The position numbers and the translations under genes are program-made. A stretch of 64,000 nt of DNA from Anaerophilus nitritigenes. GTDB taxonomy: Bacteria > Bacillota > Clostridia > Peptostreptococcales > Thermotaleaceae. The DNA lies in assembly GCF_004138215.1 (NCBI RefSeq), contig NZ_RYYS01000103.1, forward strand, positions 1 to 64,000, read 5' to 3'. Below the pieces are notes generated by a model. That model did no database searches and was not told the origin of the DNA. It saw nothing but the letters and a program-made list of their open reading frames with translations. Positions 17,781 through 25,797 of this stretch are shown piece after piece (the stretch's first letter is position 1; the number at the start of each line of letters is the position of its first letter).

Positions 17781-18878
17781 TTGTTATGGTATAATGGAAA
17801 AAACTTAAAATACGAGGTTGATAAAAGTGAAAAAATAATAGTTAGTGACCCTGTAAAAGAGGAGATCTCTAATATAGAAAAAGCTCGTGAAATATTAAAT
17901 GAAATGAGCCTTGAAGAAAAAGTTGGTCAAATGTTTATTGTTCGTTGTCTACAGGAAAATGACGTACAACTTATTTCAAAGTACCATTTAGGTGGGTATA
18001 TTCTTTTTGGTCGTGATTTTAAGAATAAAACACAAGAAGAAGTTTCTTCTAATATCCAGAGCTATCAAAATGCTTCAAAGATAAATATGTTGATTGGTGT
18101 TGACGAGGAAGGTGGAACGGTAAACCGTGTTAGTTTATATGATGAATTTCGCTCTACTCGGTTTAAGTCTCCACAGGATTTATATAAAGCAGGTGGATGG
18201 GATTTGATTGCACAAGATACAGAGGAAAAAGCTATCTTGCTTAAGTCTCTTGGAATCAATCTCAATATGGCACCTGTTTGTGATGTGTCCACAAATCCCT
18301 CTGACTATATTTATAAACGTACATTAGGAAAAGATGCGAAACTCACCTCGCAATATGTTCAAAAAGTTGTAGGTGTTATGAATGAGAATAAACTGGGTTG
18401 TGTTTTAAAGCACTTCCCTGGATACGGGAATAATTCAGATACCCATACAGGAATTGCTTATGATCATCGAAGTTATGAATCTTTTGCAAAAAATGATTTT
18501 TTACCATTTATTTCACGAATCGATGGAGGAGCGGGTGCAGTATTGGTATCCCATAACATTGTAGAATGTATGGATTCTAAATATCCTGCATCCTTATCTT
18601 TAAAGGTACATCAAATACTAAGAGAAGATTTAAACTTTGATGGGGTTATTATGACAGATGATTTGTATATGGATGCTATTCAACAATATACAAAAGCAAA
18701 ACAAGCAGCAGTGGTTGCTGTATTATCAGGTAATGATATGATTTGCTGTACGGATTTTGAAATACAAATTCCAGCTGTTATTGAGGCTGTTAAAAATGGA
18801 ACAATTTCAGAGAGTAAGATTGACGAATCAGTTATTAGAATACTATGTTGGAAATTGAGTCTTGGTATTGTTGAGTAG
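17781..18878 (+). CDS. NagZ-like GH3 paralogue (copy 2), signal peptide lost; probably a damaged gene
   Basis: The GH3 domain is complete (EKVGQMFIVRC, GGYILFGRDF, KHFPGYGNNSDTHTG, VIMTDDLYMDAI) and very close to copy 1 at 13.8-15.0 kb. The first 40 or so residues are not: the region that matches copy 1's ribosome site and start (GAGGTTGATAAAAGTG) now reads GTG-AAA-AAA-TAA in the old frame, because a deletion between short TGAAAA repeats joined the start region to the IIVSDP segment out of frame. The open frame extends to a TTG at 17781, but that lies before the extended -10 (TGGTATAAT, 17787-17795). Without a usable start and signal it is likely poorly expressed or cytoplasmic; the first internal ATG is at 17903. 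Confidence 0.6.
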   Translation: MLWYNGKNLKYEVDKSEKIIVSDPVKEEISNIEKAREILNEMSLEEKVGQMFIVRCLQENDVQLISKYHLGGYILFGRDFKNKTQEEVSSNIQSYQNASKINMLIGVDEEGGTVNRVSLYDEFRSTRFKSPQDLYKAGGWDLIAQDTEEKAILLKSLGINLNMAPVCDVSTNPSDYIYKRTLGKDAKLTSQYVQKVVGVMNENKLGCVLKHFPGYGNNSDTHTGIAYDHRSYESFAKNDFLPFISRIDGGAGAVLVSHNIVECMDSKYPASLSLKVHQILREDLNFDGVIMTDDLYMDAIQQYTKAKQAAVVAVLSGNDMICCTDFEIQIPAVIEAVKNGTISESKIDESVIRILCWKLSLGIVE

Positions 18879-19180
18879 TATAAAAAGGACCATAAGAGAG
18901 TATATGAAAAACAGGGGAAATTATATTCTAGGTTTAAAAACTTAGGGGGTTTATGTAGGATGAATAAAATAGAATGGATTGATATTTATAATTTACAAAT
19001 GAAACCTTGTATAGGGTATAGTTTATCAATAATATAATTTGTTATCCTTATAAATAGTTGTAATAATTTATAATATATAGTAATTAAGACCTATTTTTAC
19101 ATATTAAAGGAATCTTATGTCGAATATAATGTTATACTTAAGTAGTTGAAAAATATATTAATGTAAAAAGAGGTGGAAGA
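18879..19180. other. Gene-free intergenic stretch
   Basis: AT-rich, no supported gene. AGAGGTGG at 19170-19177 is the ribosome site of the next gene, and a TATAAT at 19125-19130 could be its -10, though no good -35 is seen. Confidence 0.3.
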
Positions 19181-19732
19181 ATGAAATCAAAATTTAAAAA
19201 ATTAGTATTAGGTATTATGGTTTTATCATGTATAGCTTTACTATTTGGGTGCTCAAATAGTGTTTCTAAATCTCCTGCTAAAGAATATAGCAATAAATTA
19301 AACACTTTTAAAATTTCAGTTGCAGGAGAATGGATTGTAGAAGAAAATACAAATGAAAATAATATTACTTTGGATAATGAAGACAAAAGTTTAACAATTA
19401 CTATTCAGGGATTTTCAAAGAGCTTTGAAGCTATGGATCAAATAAAAGATGTTGATACATTTATTGCTTTGAAAGAGAAAACAGTACTTGCGAAGCTGAT
19501 AGAAATGGGAGAAGTATCTGAAATAGAAAATGTTAAAATTGATGGAGTAAAAGCTGCTAAAGCAAATGAAATTGTAGCAGAACAAAATGGTGTAGTTGCA
19601 AAGTGTTATAATGTGTATATTGAAACTGAAAAAGCATTCTATTCTGCAACGATTACAGGAGTAGAAGAATTGTATGATAAAAATATTGAATCCTTGAAAG
19701 AAGCACTAAAAACTTTTAAGGAAGTAGAATAG
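19181..19732 (+). CDS. Small lipoprotein with PsbP/Mog1-like domain
   Basis: 183 residues. Lipoprotein signal with box ALLFGC (acylated Cys about residue 24), then a compact alpha/beta domain (LNTFKISVAGEWIVEEN ... LTITIQGF ... FYSATITG). The pattern resembles PsbP/Mog1p-like lipoproteins common in Clostridia whose function is unknown. Standalone gene, with its own ribosome site (AGAGGTGGAAG) and terminator. Confidence 0.7.
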   Translation: MKSKFKKLVLGIMVLSCIALLFGCSNSVSKSPAKEYSNKLNTFKISVAGEWIVEENTNENNITLDNEDKSLTITIQGFSKSFEAMDQIKDVDTFIALKEKTVLAKLIEMGEVSEIENVKIDGVKAAKANEIVAEQNGVVAKCYNVYIETEKAFYSATITGVEELYDKNIESLKEALKTFKEVE

Positions 19733-19744
19733 ATTTATTTTTGA

Positions 19745-19801
19745 TAAGCAAATAAAAATCATGACCATATTTTTATAGTTGGTCATGATTTTATTTGCTT
19801 A
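19745..19801 (+). terminator. Long terminator hairpin
   Basis: Arms 19745-19767 and 19780-19801 (TAAGCAAATAAAAATCATG... and complement) pair over about 22 bp with one bulged base and a 12-nt loop. Confidence 0.75.
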
Positions 19802-19857
19802 TAAAGAATCCTTTATATTAAAATAGTATTAAAACTAGATACAAAGAAAGGACATAT

Positions 19858-20559
19858 ATGGATATAACGTATAAAGATCAAACTATTATATTTGCAATAG
19901 AATATAAAAAAAGAAAAACTATACAAATTGAAATTGATCCTGCCTGTAGAGTTAAAGTACTTGCACCTAAAGGGACAAAAGAAGAGAGAATTGTAGAGTT
20001 AATAAAAGAAAAAGCTCCTGATATTTTAGAAAAAATTAATCAAATAAGAACAAAAGATGAAATAATAAAAGAGCAAAAGCATAAAAATGAAGGAAGTCTT
20101 TTGTATCTAGGAAATAATTACTCTATGCAAGTAATTATTGATGAGAATGTAGAAAAGGAAAGAGTCATCTTGGAGGAAGATACATTTATAATCATAGTTA
20201 AAAGCAATGAAAAGCTTATAATTGATATAGTTTTAGAAAAATATTATAAAAGAAAATGTAAAGAAATCATTGGAAAAAGAGTAGGATATTATCAAAAATA
20301 TTTTAAGACTAAAGTAAAAGATGTGAAAATAGTAGTTTCTCAAAGTAAATGGGGAAGTTGTGATTCTGATAGAAATCTAGAGTTTAATTGGAGATTGATT
20401 AGAGCACCTCTAGAAGTAATAGATTATATTGTAGTTCATGAACTGTGTCATTTAGAACATATGAATCATGATAGATCATTTTGGAGATTAGTAGGAAAGA
20501 TCATTCCAGACTATAAAGAAAGAAGTGAGTGGCTAAAATATAATGGAATGAGAATTTAG
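19858..20559 (+). CDS. YgjP/DUF45-type zinc metallopeptidase-like protein
   Basis: 233 residues. The family core is VVSQSKWGSCDS ... LEFNWRLIRAPLEVIDYIVVHELCHLEHMNH, with zinc ligands His194 and His198 in HELCH and His204 further on, and a FWRLVGKIIPDY end. This is the WLM/SprT-like YgjP family. The real substrate is not settled for most members. No signal peptide, so cytoplasmic. Start ATG with AGAAAGGAC upstream; monocistronic. Confidence 0.85.
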   Translation: MDITYKDQTIIFAIEYKKRKTIQIEIDPACRVKVLAPKGTKEERIVELIKEKAPDILEKINQIRTKDEIIKEQKHKNEGSLLYLGNNYSMQVIIDENVEKERVILEEDTFIIIVKSNEKLIIDIVLEKYYKRKCKEIIGKRVGYYQKYFKTKVKDVKIVVSQSKWGSCDSDRNLEFNWRLIRAPLEVIDYIVVHELCHLEHMNHDRSFWRLVGKIIPDYKERSEWLKYNGMRI

Positions 20560-20789
20560 TATGTAGACCTGGATCAATATTTACAATGGTAGCTTTAGGA
20601 TGTTTTTTAATTGATAAAGATAATTATTTGTAAAAATATAGAGGTCTATTTCTTTTTTGTCAAATTATTTTTGTAAGAAGTATTTTTTCTGAAATTAAAA
20701 AGTTTACATCTTGGAAATATTCTATTTATCTTTTAGAAAAGAAAAGAAGCTATAATTTTACTATAAGATGATAAATAGGAGGAGAAAAC
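20560..20789. other. Intergenic region
   Basis: No gene seen. AGACCT (20564-20569) and AGGTCT (20642-20647) followed by a T-rich run could form a distant-arm terminator, but the loop is long and I do not rely on it. AGGAGGAG at 20778-20785 is the next gene's ribosome site. Confidence 0.25.
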
Positions 20790-21992
20790 ATGAAATTTAC
20801 AAAAAAAATAGTTTGTACTTCATTGATTGCAGCAATTTCTGTATGTGGAATGACTGCTTGTGATTCAAAAGAAAAAGAAAAGGAGGTCGTAGTACTTAAC
20901 AATCAACAAGACGAAATTAATGATGTTTTATCCATTAAAAAAATTGATGAAATTGATAATTTTAGAGGAGAGTATTGGCTTGGGAATGGAAAAATTTTAG
21001 GAATCGAGAACTTCAGTATTTCACATGATAATGAAAAAATTCCTAATGTAGCTATATATGATATAAATAGTGGAGAGCTTCAAACTTTAAGTAAAAATGA
21101 GGATAGTGGTAAAACATTATTATCTACTAGGGATATAATAAAAGATGAAAGATATGTATTGTATACAAAAAGATTCGACTGGTATAGTTGGGATGATAGA
21201 AAAAATGTGTATATAATTGACTTAAAAACTGGAGAAGAAAAGAAAATAGCAGAGAAAGTAAATGAAGCATCTGGATTTTTGGATGAAAATAAAATAATTT
21301 GTTCAAAAGGTATGGATCTATTTATATATGATGTAGACGGAAATGAAGAAAAAATTAAGCTTCCAAATAAACTAGTTGAAAACTTAAATGATTTTAACGA
21401 ATATAGCTTTGAAAAACACTTAAAATTATATTATGATGGAGAGTCTCCTGATGATAAGGAGCTTAAAGAAGCAAAAGAAAGATATAAATATGAAAAAGAA
21501 AATAACTCTATACGATTTCCTATTAAAAAAGGTGATGAAATTTTACTAGAGACATATACTGAAGCTCCTTTTGTATATAATTTAAAAACGAAAGAATATA
21601 AAGCAACAACAAAGGCAGAGGCTAAAAAGTTTTATTATCATAGAGACAAGCAAAATACGGCTAAATTAGAAGAAAATGCTTCAGGAGAGAGAGAACTTTG
21701 GGAATTAGATGAAAATGGAAAACATAAAAAAATTATTGCGAAAGGTGATATAAGAGGAAGCGTGCAAGTTTCACCAGATAAGATAAAGGTTGCTTATCGT
21801 GTGTATGGTGAAAAAGGAGAAAAGAATATGTTTGTTTATGACTTTGAAACAGAAAAAAGCTTTAAGATTTTTTCACAATGTGTTTCAGAGGCGGATTGGG
21901 ATAAAGATTCAAATCAATTTTTTATGACATCTTATAAAGAATCAGAAAATCCTCATAATTCTTATGTAACGAGTGTAGTAACTTTAAATTAG
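20790..21992 (+). CDS. Lipoprotein with WD40/TolB-like beta-propeller repeats
   Basis: 400 residues. Signal with lipobox CGMTAC (Cys about residue 24). The rest has repeating blade-like strands: NVAIYDINSGELQTL, NVYIIDLKTGEEKKIA, MDLFIYDVDGNEEKI, ELWELDENGKHKKIIA and NMFVYDFETEKSF, spaced as in propeller proteins, with a charged insert about residues 205-260. Role unknown; it may be a surface sensor or interaction protein. A two-component system follows after a terminator, so a link is possible but not shown. Confidence 0.65.
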   Translation: MKFTKKIVCTSLIAAISVCGMTACDSKEKEKEVVVLNNQQDEINDVLSIKKIDEIDNFRGEYWLGNGKILGIENFSISHDNEKIPNVAIYDINSGELQTLSKNEDSGKTLLSTRDIIKDERYVLYTKRFDWYSWDDRKNVYIIDLKTGEEKKIAEKVNEASGFLDENKIICSKGMDLFIYDVDGNEEKIKLPNKLVENLNDFNEYSFEKHLKLYYDGESPDDKELKEAKERYKYEKENNSIRFPIKKGDEILLETYTEAPFVYNLKTKEYKATTKAEAKKFYYHRDKQNTAKLEENASGERELWELDENGKHKKIIAKGDIRGSVQVSPDKIKVAYRVYGEKGEKNMFVYDFETEKSFKIFSQCVSEADWDKDSNQFFMTSYKESENPHNSYVTSVVTLN

Positions 21993-22011
21993 GAATATGA
22001 TTTATAGAAAG

Positions 22012-22033
22012 AAGAGCAAATGTGCTCTTTTTT
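22012..22033 (+). terminator. Terminator
   Basis: AAGAGCA (22012-22018) and TGCTCTT (22023-22029) with a 4-nt loop and TTTTTCT tail. An open frame across it would extend the following regulator backwards; the hairpin supports the later ATG at 22086. Confidence 0.75.
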
Positions 22034-22085
22034 CTATTTTAAATATTATGCTAAAATAGGGTTAGATAAAAGAAAGGAGATATAT

Positions 22086-22787
22086 ATGGAAATCAAAATA
22101 CTAGTAGCAGATGATGAAGACAATATAACAGATTCAATTGCCTATGCTCTAAAGCGTGAACAATATATAGTTTATAAAGCTTATGATGGGGAGGAAGCCG
22201 TAAGTCAAATACAAAATTTTCGTCCAGATTTATTGATTTTAGATGTAATGATGCCAAAGCTTAATGGTTATGAGGTTTGCAAAAAAATAGAAGATAATAA
22301 CAATATGGGAATTATCATGCTTACAGCCAAAAGTGATTTGGTAGATAAAGTATTAGGCCTTGAATTAGGTGCTGATGATTATATGACAAAGCCATTTGAT
22401 ATGTTAGAGCTTCTTGCAAGAGTTAGATCCTTAAGTAGAAGAATAAAAAAAGGAAATAGTGACATAGAAAAAACCTCTGATGAAGTTTTAAAGATACATG
22501 AAATAAAAATATGTTTAAGAGAAAGAGTGGTTTATATAGAGAATAATATGATAGATTTAAAACCAAAAGAATTTGATCTTTTATCGTTTCTTGTAAAAAA
22601 TAAGGGAAAAACCTTTACAAGAGATGAGATTCTAGATAAAGTTTGGGGACAAGATTATTTTGGAGGAACAAGAACTATTGATATACATATCCAAAGAATT
22701 AGAAAAAAGATAGGAAAATATAGTGAAATTATAAAAACTATACCTAAAATAGGATATAAAGTAGTGGAGAAAATTTATGAAAGCTAG
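22086..22787 (+). CDS. OmpR/PhoB-family response regulator
   Basis: 233 residues: receiver (1-120) with DDED cluster, phospho-Asp53 in LLILDVMMPKLNG and Lys in MTKPFD, then a winged-helix DNA-binding domain (LKPKEFDLLSFLVKNKGKTFTR ... VWGQDYFGGTRTIDIHIQRIRKK). ATG at 22086 has AGAAAGGAGA 6 bases before it. The gene overlaps the kinase gene by 11 bases, so the two are translationally coupled. Confidence 0.93.
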   Translation: MEIKILVADDEDNITDSIAYALKREQYIVYKAYDGEEAVSQIQNFRPDLLILDVMMPKLNGYEVCKKIEDNNNMGIIMLTAKSDLVDKVLGLELGADDYMTKPFDMLELLARVRSLSRRIKKGNSDIEKTSDEVLKIHEIKICLRERVVYIENNMIDLKPKEFDLLSFLVKNKGKTFTRDEILDKVWGQDYFGGTRTIDIHIQRIRKKIGKYSEIIKTIPKIGYKVVEKIYES

Positions 22788-24237
22788 TATAAAAATAAAA
22801 TGGACTATATTTATTATTTTATTACTTATTTTTAATCTTTTTATCATAAGTTTTTTTATGTTAAAAGGAATAGAAAAAAACCAAAGACAATCTTATGAAG
22901 CATTTTTAAAAGACAATAGTAAAACGGCAAATCTTTATATAAGGGAGAAATTTCTTTCTAGTGATTATGAAGATTGTAATAAATTTTATACTGAAAATGC
23001 ACAAGAAATAGGATTTAATTTAGGGAGAATATTAGATTTGTATATATCATTTTATGATATGAAAGGAAATTTGATATCAAGTATACAAAGTGATATAAAA
23101 GATGAAAAAAATCTAAAAATCATGAAGGAAGCTTTAAATAACAAAATCGTATATGAAAAAAATAATGAAAAGATATTGTATCTAGCTCCTGTATATGATT
23201 TAAAAAAACAAATTGGTGTATTAAAATTTGAATATGATACGCAAAAAGAAAAAGCTTTTTATAAAGAAATCAGACTGCTTTTCTTAGAAGTTGGAATAGC
23301 TTCGATTGTTGTGACTTATTTATTGGCACGTTTTTATTTTTCAAAAATTGTTCATAACATCTTAGGACTTAAAAAATCTGTAAAAGAAATTGAAAAAGGA
23401 AATTATGAAGCTGTAAAAATATTAGATGAAAAAGATGAAATTGGGGATTTGAGTAAAGGCATATATTTTATGGCAAGTAGAATAAAAGGAAATATGAATG
23501 AGATTCATAATGAAAAAGAAAAACTACAGCTGGCTGTAGAAAAACTTCAAAGATTAGAGAAGCAGCAAAAAGAATTTATAGGAAATATTACTCATGAATT
23601 TAAAACTCCACTAACTGTAATAAAAGCACAAATAGATTTGATGACCCTTTATAAAGATGATGAAGATATGGTACATAAATCAAAGGAAATAGCAGAAAAA
23701 GAATTAAAAAGATTAGATAGCATGGTAGAGAATATACTTTATTTATCAAGAATTGAAAAATATGATTTTGAATTAAAAAAAGAAAAAATAGATACAAAAA
23801 AAGTTCTCATAGATATATGTAATAGAATGAGTGGAAAAGCTTCTAAATTTGGCATAGAAATCATAAAAAATATCCAGTCAGCTTATATTTTTATGGATTG
23901 TGAAAGCTTTATGCAAATATTTATAAACCTTATAGACAATGCAATCAAATACAATATAAGTGATGGAAAAATATATATAAGAAGCTATGTAAGAGATAAT
24001 TACAACTATATTGAAATAGAAGATACAGGGATCGGAATACCCTGTGAGTATAGAGAAAAAATATTTGATCCCTTTTATACAGTAGATAAAAATCGATCAA
24101 AAAAGTTCTCGGGAACTGGGCTAGGACTTTCTCTTGTCCATAACCTTGTAAAAAAACAAAAGGGACGGTTAACTATTTTAAACTCTAAAGTGGGAACTAT
24201 TTTTCAAATTATATTTCCTATTTATAATGAAAAATGA
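22777..24237 (+). CDS. Sensor histidine kinase
   Basis: 486 residues: helix 1 (about 8-30), extracellular region (about 31-165), helix 2 (about 168-188), HAMP (about 188-240), coiled coil, HisKA with His273 in GNITHEFKTPLTV, and ATPase domain with LIDNAIKYN, DTGIGIP and GTGLGLSLVHNL. Partner of the regulator in front; the signal is unknown. A copy of the window's REP core, GGGACGGTTAA at 24162-24172, lies in frame in the codons for KGRLT near the C terminus, where kinases often have a G-x-hydrophobic segment, so the protein is not disrupted. Confidence 0.92.
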   Translation: MKASIKIKWTIFIILLLIFNLFIISFFMLKGIEKNQRQSYEAFLKDNSKTANLYIREKFLSSDYEDCNKFYTENAQEIGFNLGRILDLYISFYDMKGNLISSIQSDIKDEKNLKIMKEALNNKIVYEKNNEKILYLAPVYDLKKQIGVLKFEYDTQKEKAFYKEIRLLFLEVGIASIVVTYLLARFYFSKIVHNILGLKKSVKEIEKGNYEAVKILDEKDEIGDLSKGIYFMASRIKGNMNEIHNEKEKLQLAVEKLQRLEKQQKEFIGNITHEFKTPLTVIKAQIDLMTLYKDDEDMVHKSKEIAEKELKRLDSMVENILYLSRIEKYDFELKKEKIDTKKVLIDICNRMSGKASKFGIEIIKNIQSAYIFMDCESFMQIFINLIDNAIKYNISDGKIYIRSYVRDNYNYIEIEDTGIGIPCEYREKIFDPFYTVDKNRSKKFSGTGLGLSLVHNLVKKQKGRLTILNSKVGTIFQIIFPIYNEK

Positions 24238-24291
24238 GAAATACCATATCTACTATTTTGGGTATATTATAATATTTAGGGAGGATTCAAT

Positions 24292-24798
24292 ATGTTTTAT
24301 TTAAATAAATTTTATTCAGAATATAAATGGGAGGACATAAAAGAAAAAGGAATATTTAAATATATATTAGTTGATGTAACATTATATAAAATAATTGTTC
24401 AAGGAATGATTTTATGTATTCTTAATGGTATTTTTACTGGGGCTATATCAAATGTGAATCAATTTTATTTTAGAGATATATTTATAAAATTATTATTATT
24501 TTCTTTATTGGGAGTAACTATTGGATATTTAGAATGGAATTTTTTAAAACAATTAGGAAAGAAAGATTCAAAACTTGATTTTAATATGTTTTTAAGATTT
24601 ATAGTGATATATGGAGTCCTTAACTGGGGTGTATTATTAGGGATTGCTGTAAGTAATTATTTCTTAAAGGATTTTATTATGAAGTTAATTATTTGGGGAA
24701 TGGTAGGAATGGTATATGGAATAATATTATGGTGGATTCATTATGATAAATTTAAAAAGCTTTCAAATGGAACAAGGGATGGAACAAGGGACAGTTAA
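24292..24798 (+). CDS. Four-helix integral membrane protein of unknown function
   Basis: 168 residues with about four hydrophobic segments (about 33-55, 62-84, 96-118, 125-147) and short polar ends. I do not recognise the family. It has an AGGGAGGA ribosome site and follows the kinase gene by 54 bases, so it may be part of that operon. Its last residues (NGTRDGTRDS) and stop are encoded by the tandem GGAACAAGGGA repeat that leads into the REP-like array, so the original C terminus was probably replaced. Confidence 0.65.
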   Translation: MFYLNKFYSEYKWEDIKEKGIFKYILVDVTLYKIIVQGMILCILNGIFTGAISNVNQFYFRDIFIKLLLFSLLGVTIGYLEWNFLKQLGKKDSKLDFNMFLRFIVIYGVLNWGVLLGIAVSNYFLKDFIMKLIIWGMVGMVYGIILWWIHYDKFKKLSNGTRDGTRDS

Positions 24799-24840
24799 AT
24801 ATTAATATGAACAAGGTGAACAAGGGACGGTTAAATATTA
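24775..24840 (+). repeat. REP-like direct repeats, left flank of the RAYT gene
   Basis: GGAACAAGGGA occurs at 24769-24779 and 24781-24791, then GGGACAGTTAAATATTAA (24788-24805) and GGGACGGTTAAATATTAA (24824-24841). The core GGGACRGTTAA is thus present twice in plus orientation immediately before the transposase gene, while two copies in minus orientation lie after it. Confidence 0.8.
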
Positions 24841-24867
24841 AGAATAATAAATGATAATATGCAGAAA

Positions 24868-24900
24868 CTACTCCTAAAAGAACAAAGGAGTAGGTTTTTT
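24868..24900 (+). promoter_or_regulatory. Hairpin sequestering the RAYT ribosome binding site
   Basis: CTACTCCT (24868-24875) pairs with AGGAGTAG (24886-24893), loop 10 nt, followed by GTTTTTT and the ATG at 24901. The only good Shine-Dalgarno, AGGAG (24886-24890), is inside the right arm. The structure is both terminator-like and able to hide the start site, so transposase synthesis should be low. Confidence 0.55.
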
Positions 24901-25797
24901 ATGCCTAGAGTAGCTCGAGTAAAAAGCGAAGAAGGAATTTATCATATTATGTTTCGGAGTATAAGTGAAGTGAATTTGTTTTTAGATGATATAGACAAAA
25001 TAAAATATTTCAAATTGTTTCAAAAATATCAAAAGAAGTATCAATTTAAGGTATATGCCTATTGTTTGTTAGATAATCATGGACATATGATCATAGATTG
25101 TAATGGAGCAGACATATCTAAAATTATGCATAGTATTAATTTTTGCTATGCTCAATATTTTAATAGAAAATATAATAGGCATGGGCATTTATTCCAAGAT
25201 AGATTCAAGAGCAAATTGATTAAAGATGAAAAATATTTGATTACATTATCTGCGTATATTCATAACAATCCTAAGGATTTGCCTAATTATAAAAATCAAG
25301 TAGAAAGATATCCATTTTCTAGTTTAAATGATTATATCAAAGGAAGCAACAGTTTTGAAATATTAGATATTTCTTTTCTAAGTCAACTACTTAATTTAAC
25401 TAATAAAAAAAATAAGAAAACTTATATTGAATTTGTAAAACAATGCGAAAATGAAAATGATTCTATTGATGTAGAATTTGAAAAAGTTGAAAATGTATAT
25501 AAAAGCGAAAGAAGAATTATTCCAAGAAACTATACAGGAGAAGAAGTTGTAGAAATGGTAGCTAAACATTTAAAAATAGAGCAAAATAGAGTATATGTAA
25601 AATATAAAAGGAAATACGTAAAATTAAGAGCCATTAGTTGTTTTTTAATGAGCTGTTATTGTAATATGACTCAAAAGAGGATATGTAGATTAATAGGAAA
25701 TATTACTCAGACGAGAGTTTCAAATTTATCTATGATAGGTATGGAGATGGCTTTTAAAGAAGACGGATTGTTAGAGAAATTTTTAAAAAGTGCTTAA
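24901..25797 (+). CDS. REP-associated tyrosine transposase (RAYT, Y1/IS200-like)
   Basis: 298 residues from the ATG at 24901. MPRVARVKSEEGIYHIMFRS, a single HUH pair in NHGHMI (His60, His62), GHLFQDRFKS and the catalytic Tyr119 in YIHNNP are the Y1 transposase layout used by RAYTs. The C-terminal half (about 215-295) has a DnaA/HTH-like segment (YVKLRAISCFLMSCY). Such enzymes nick and join single strands at REP hairpins. It is flanked by two plus-oriented and two minus-oriented GGGACGGTTAA cores, a REPtron-like arrangement. An upstream in-frame ATG at 24859 would put the hairpin in the coding region and has no ribosome site. Confidence 0.88.
   Translation: MPRVARVKSEEGIYHIMFRSISEVNLFLDDIDKIKYFKLFQKYQKKYQFKVYAYCLLDNHGHMIIDCNGADISKIMHSINFCYAQYFNRKYNRHGHLFQDRFKSKLIKDEKYLITLSAYIHNNPKDLPNYKNQVERYPFSSLNDYIKGSNSFEILDISFLSQLLNLTNKKNKKTYIEFVKQCENENDSIDVEFEKVENVYKSERRIIPRNYTGEEVVEMVAKHLKIEQNRVYVKYKRKYVKLRAISCFLMSCYCNMTQKRICRLIGNITQTRVSNLSMIGMEMAFKEDGLLEKFLKSA

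Noticed and set aside
18961-19038. 25-codon open frame starting ATGAATAAAATAG
   Set aside because: Only a weak ribosome site and no protein features; too short to support.
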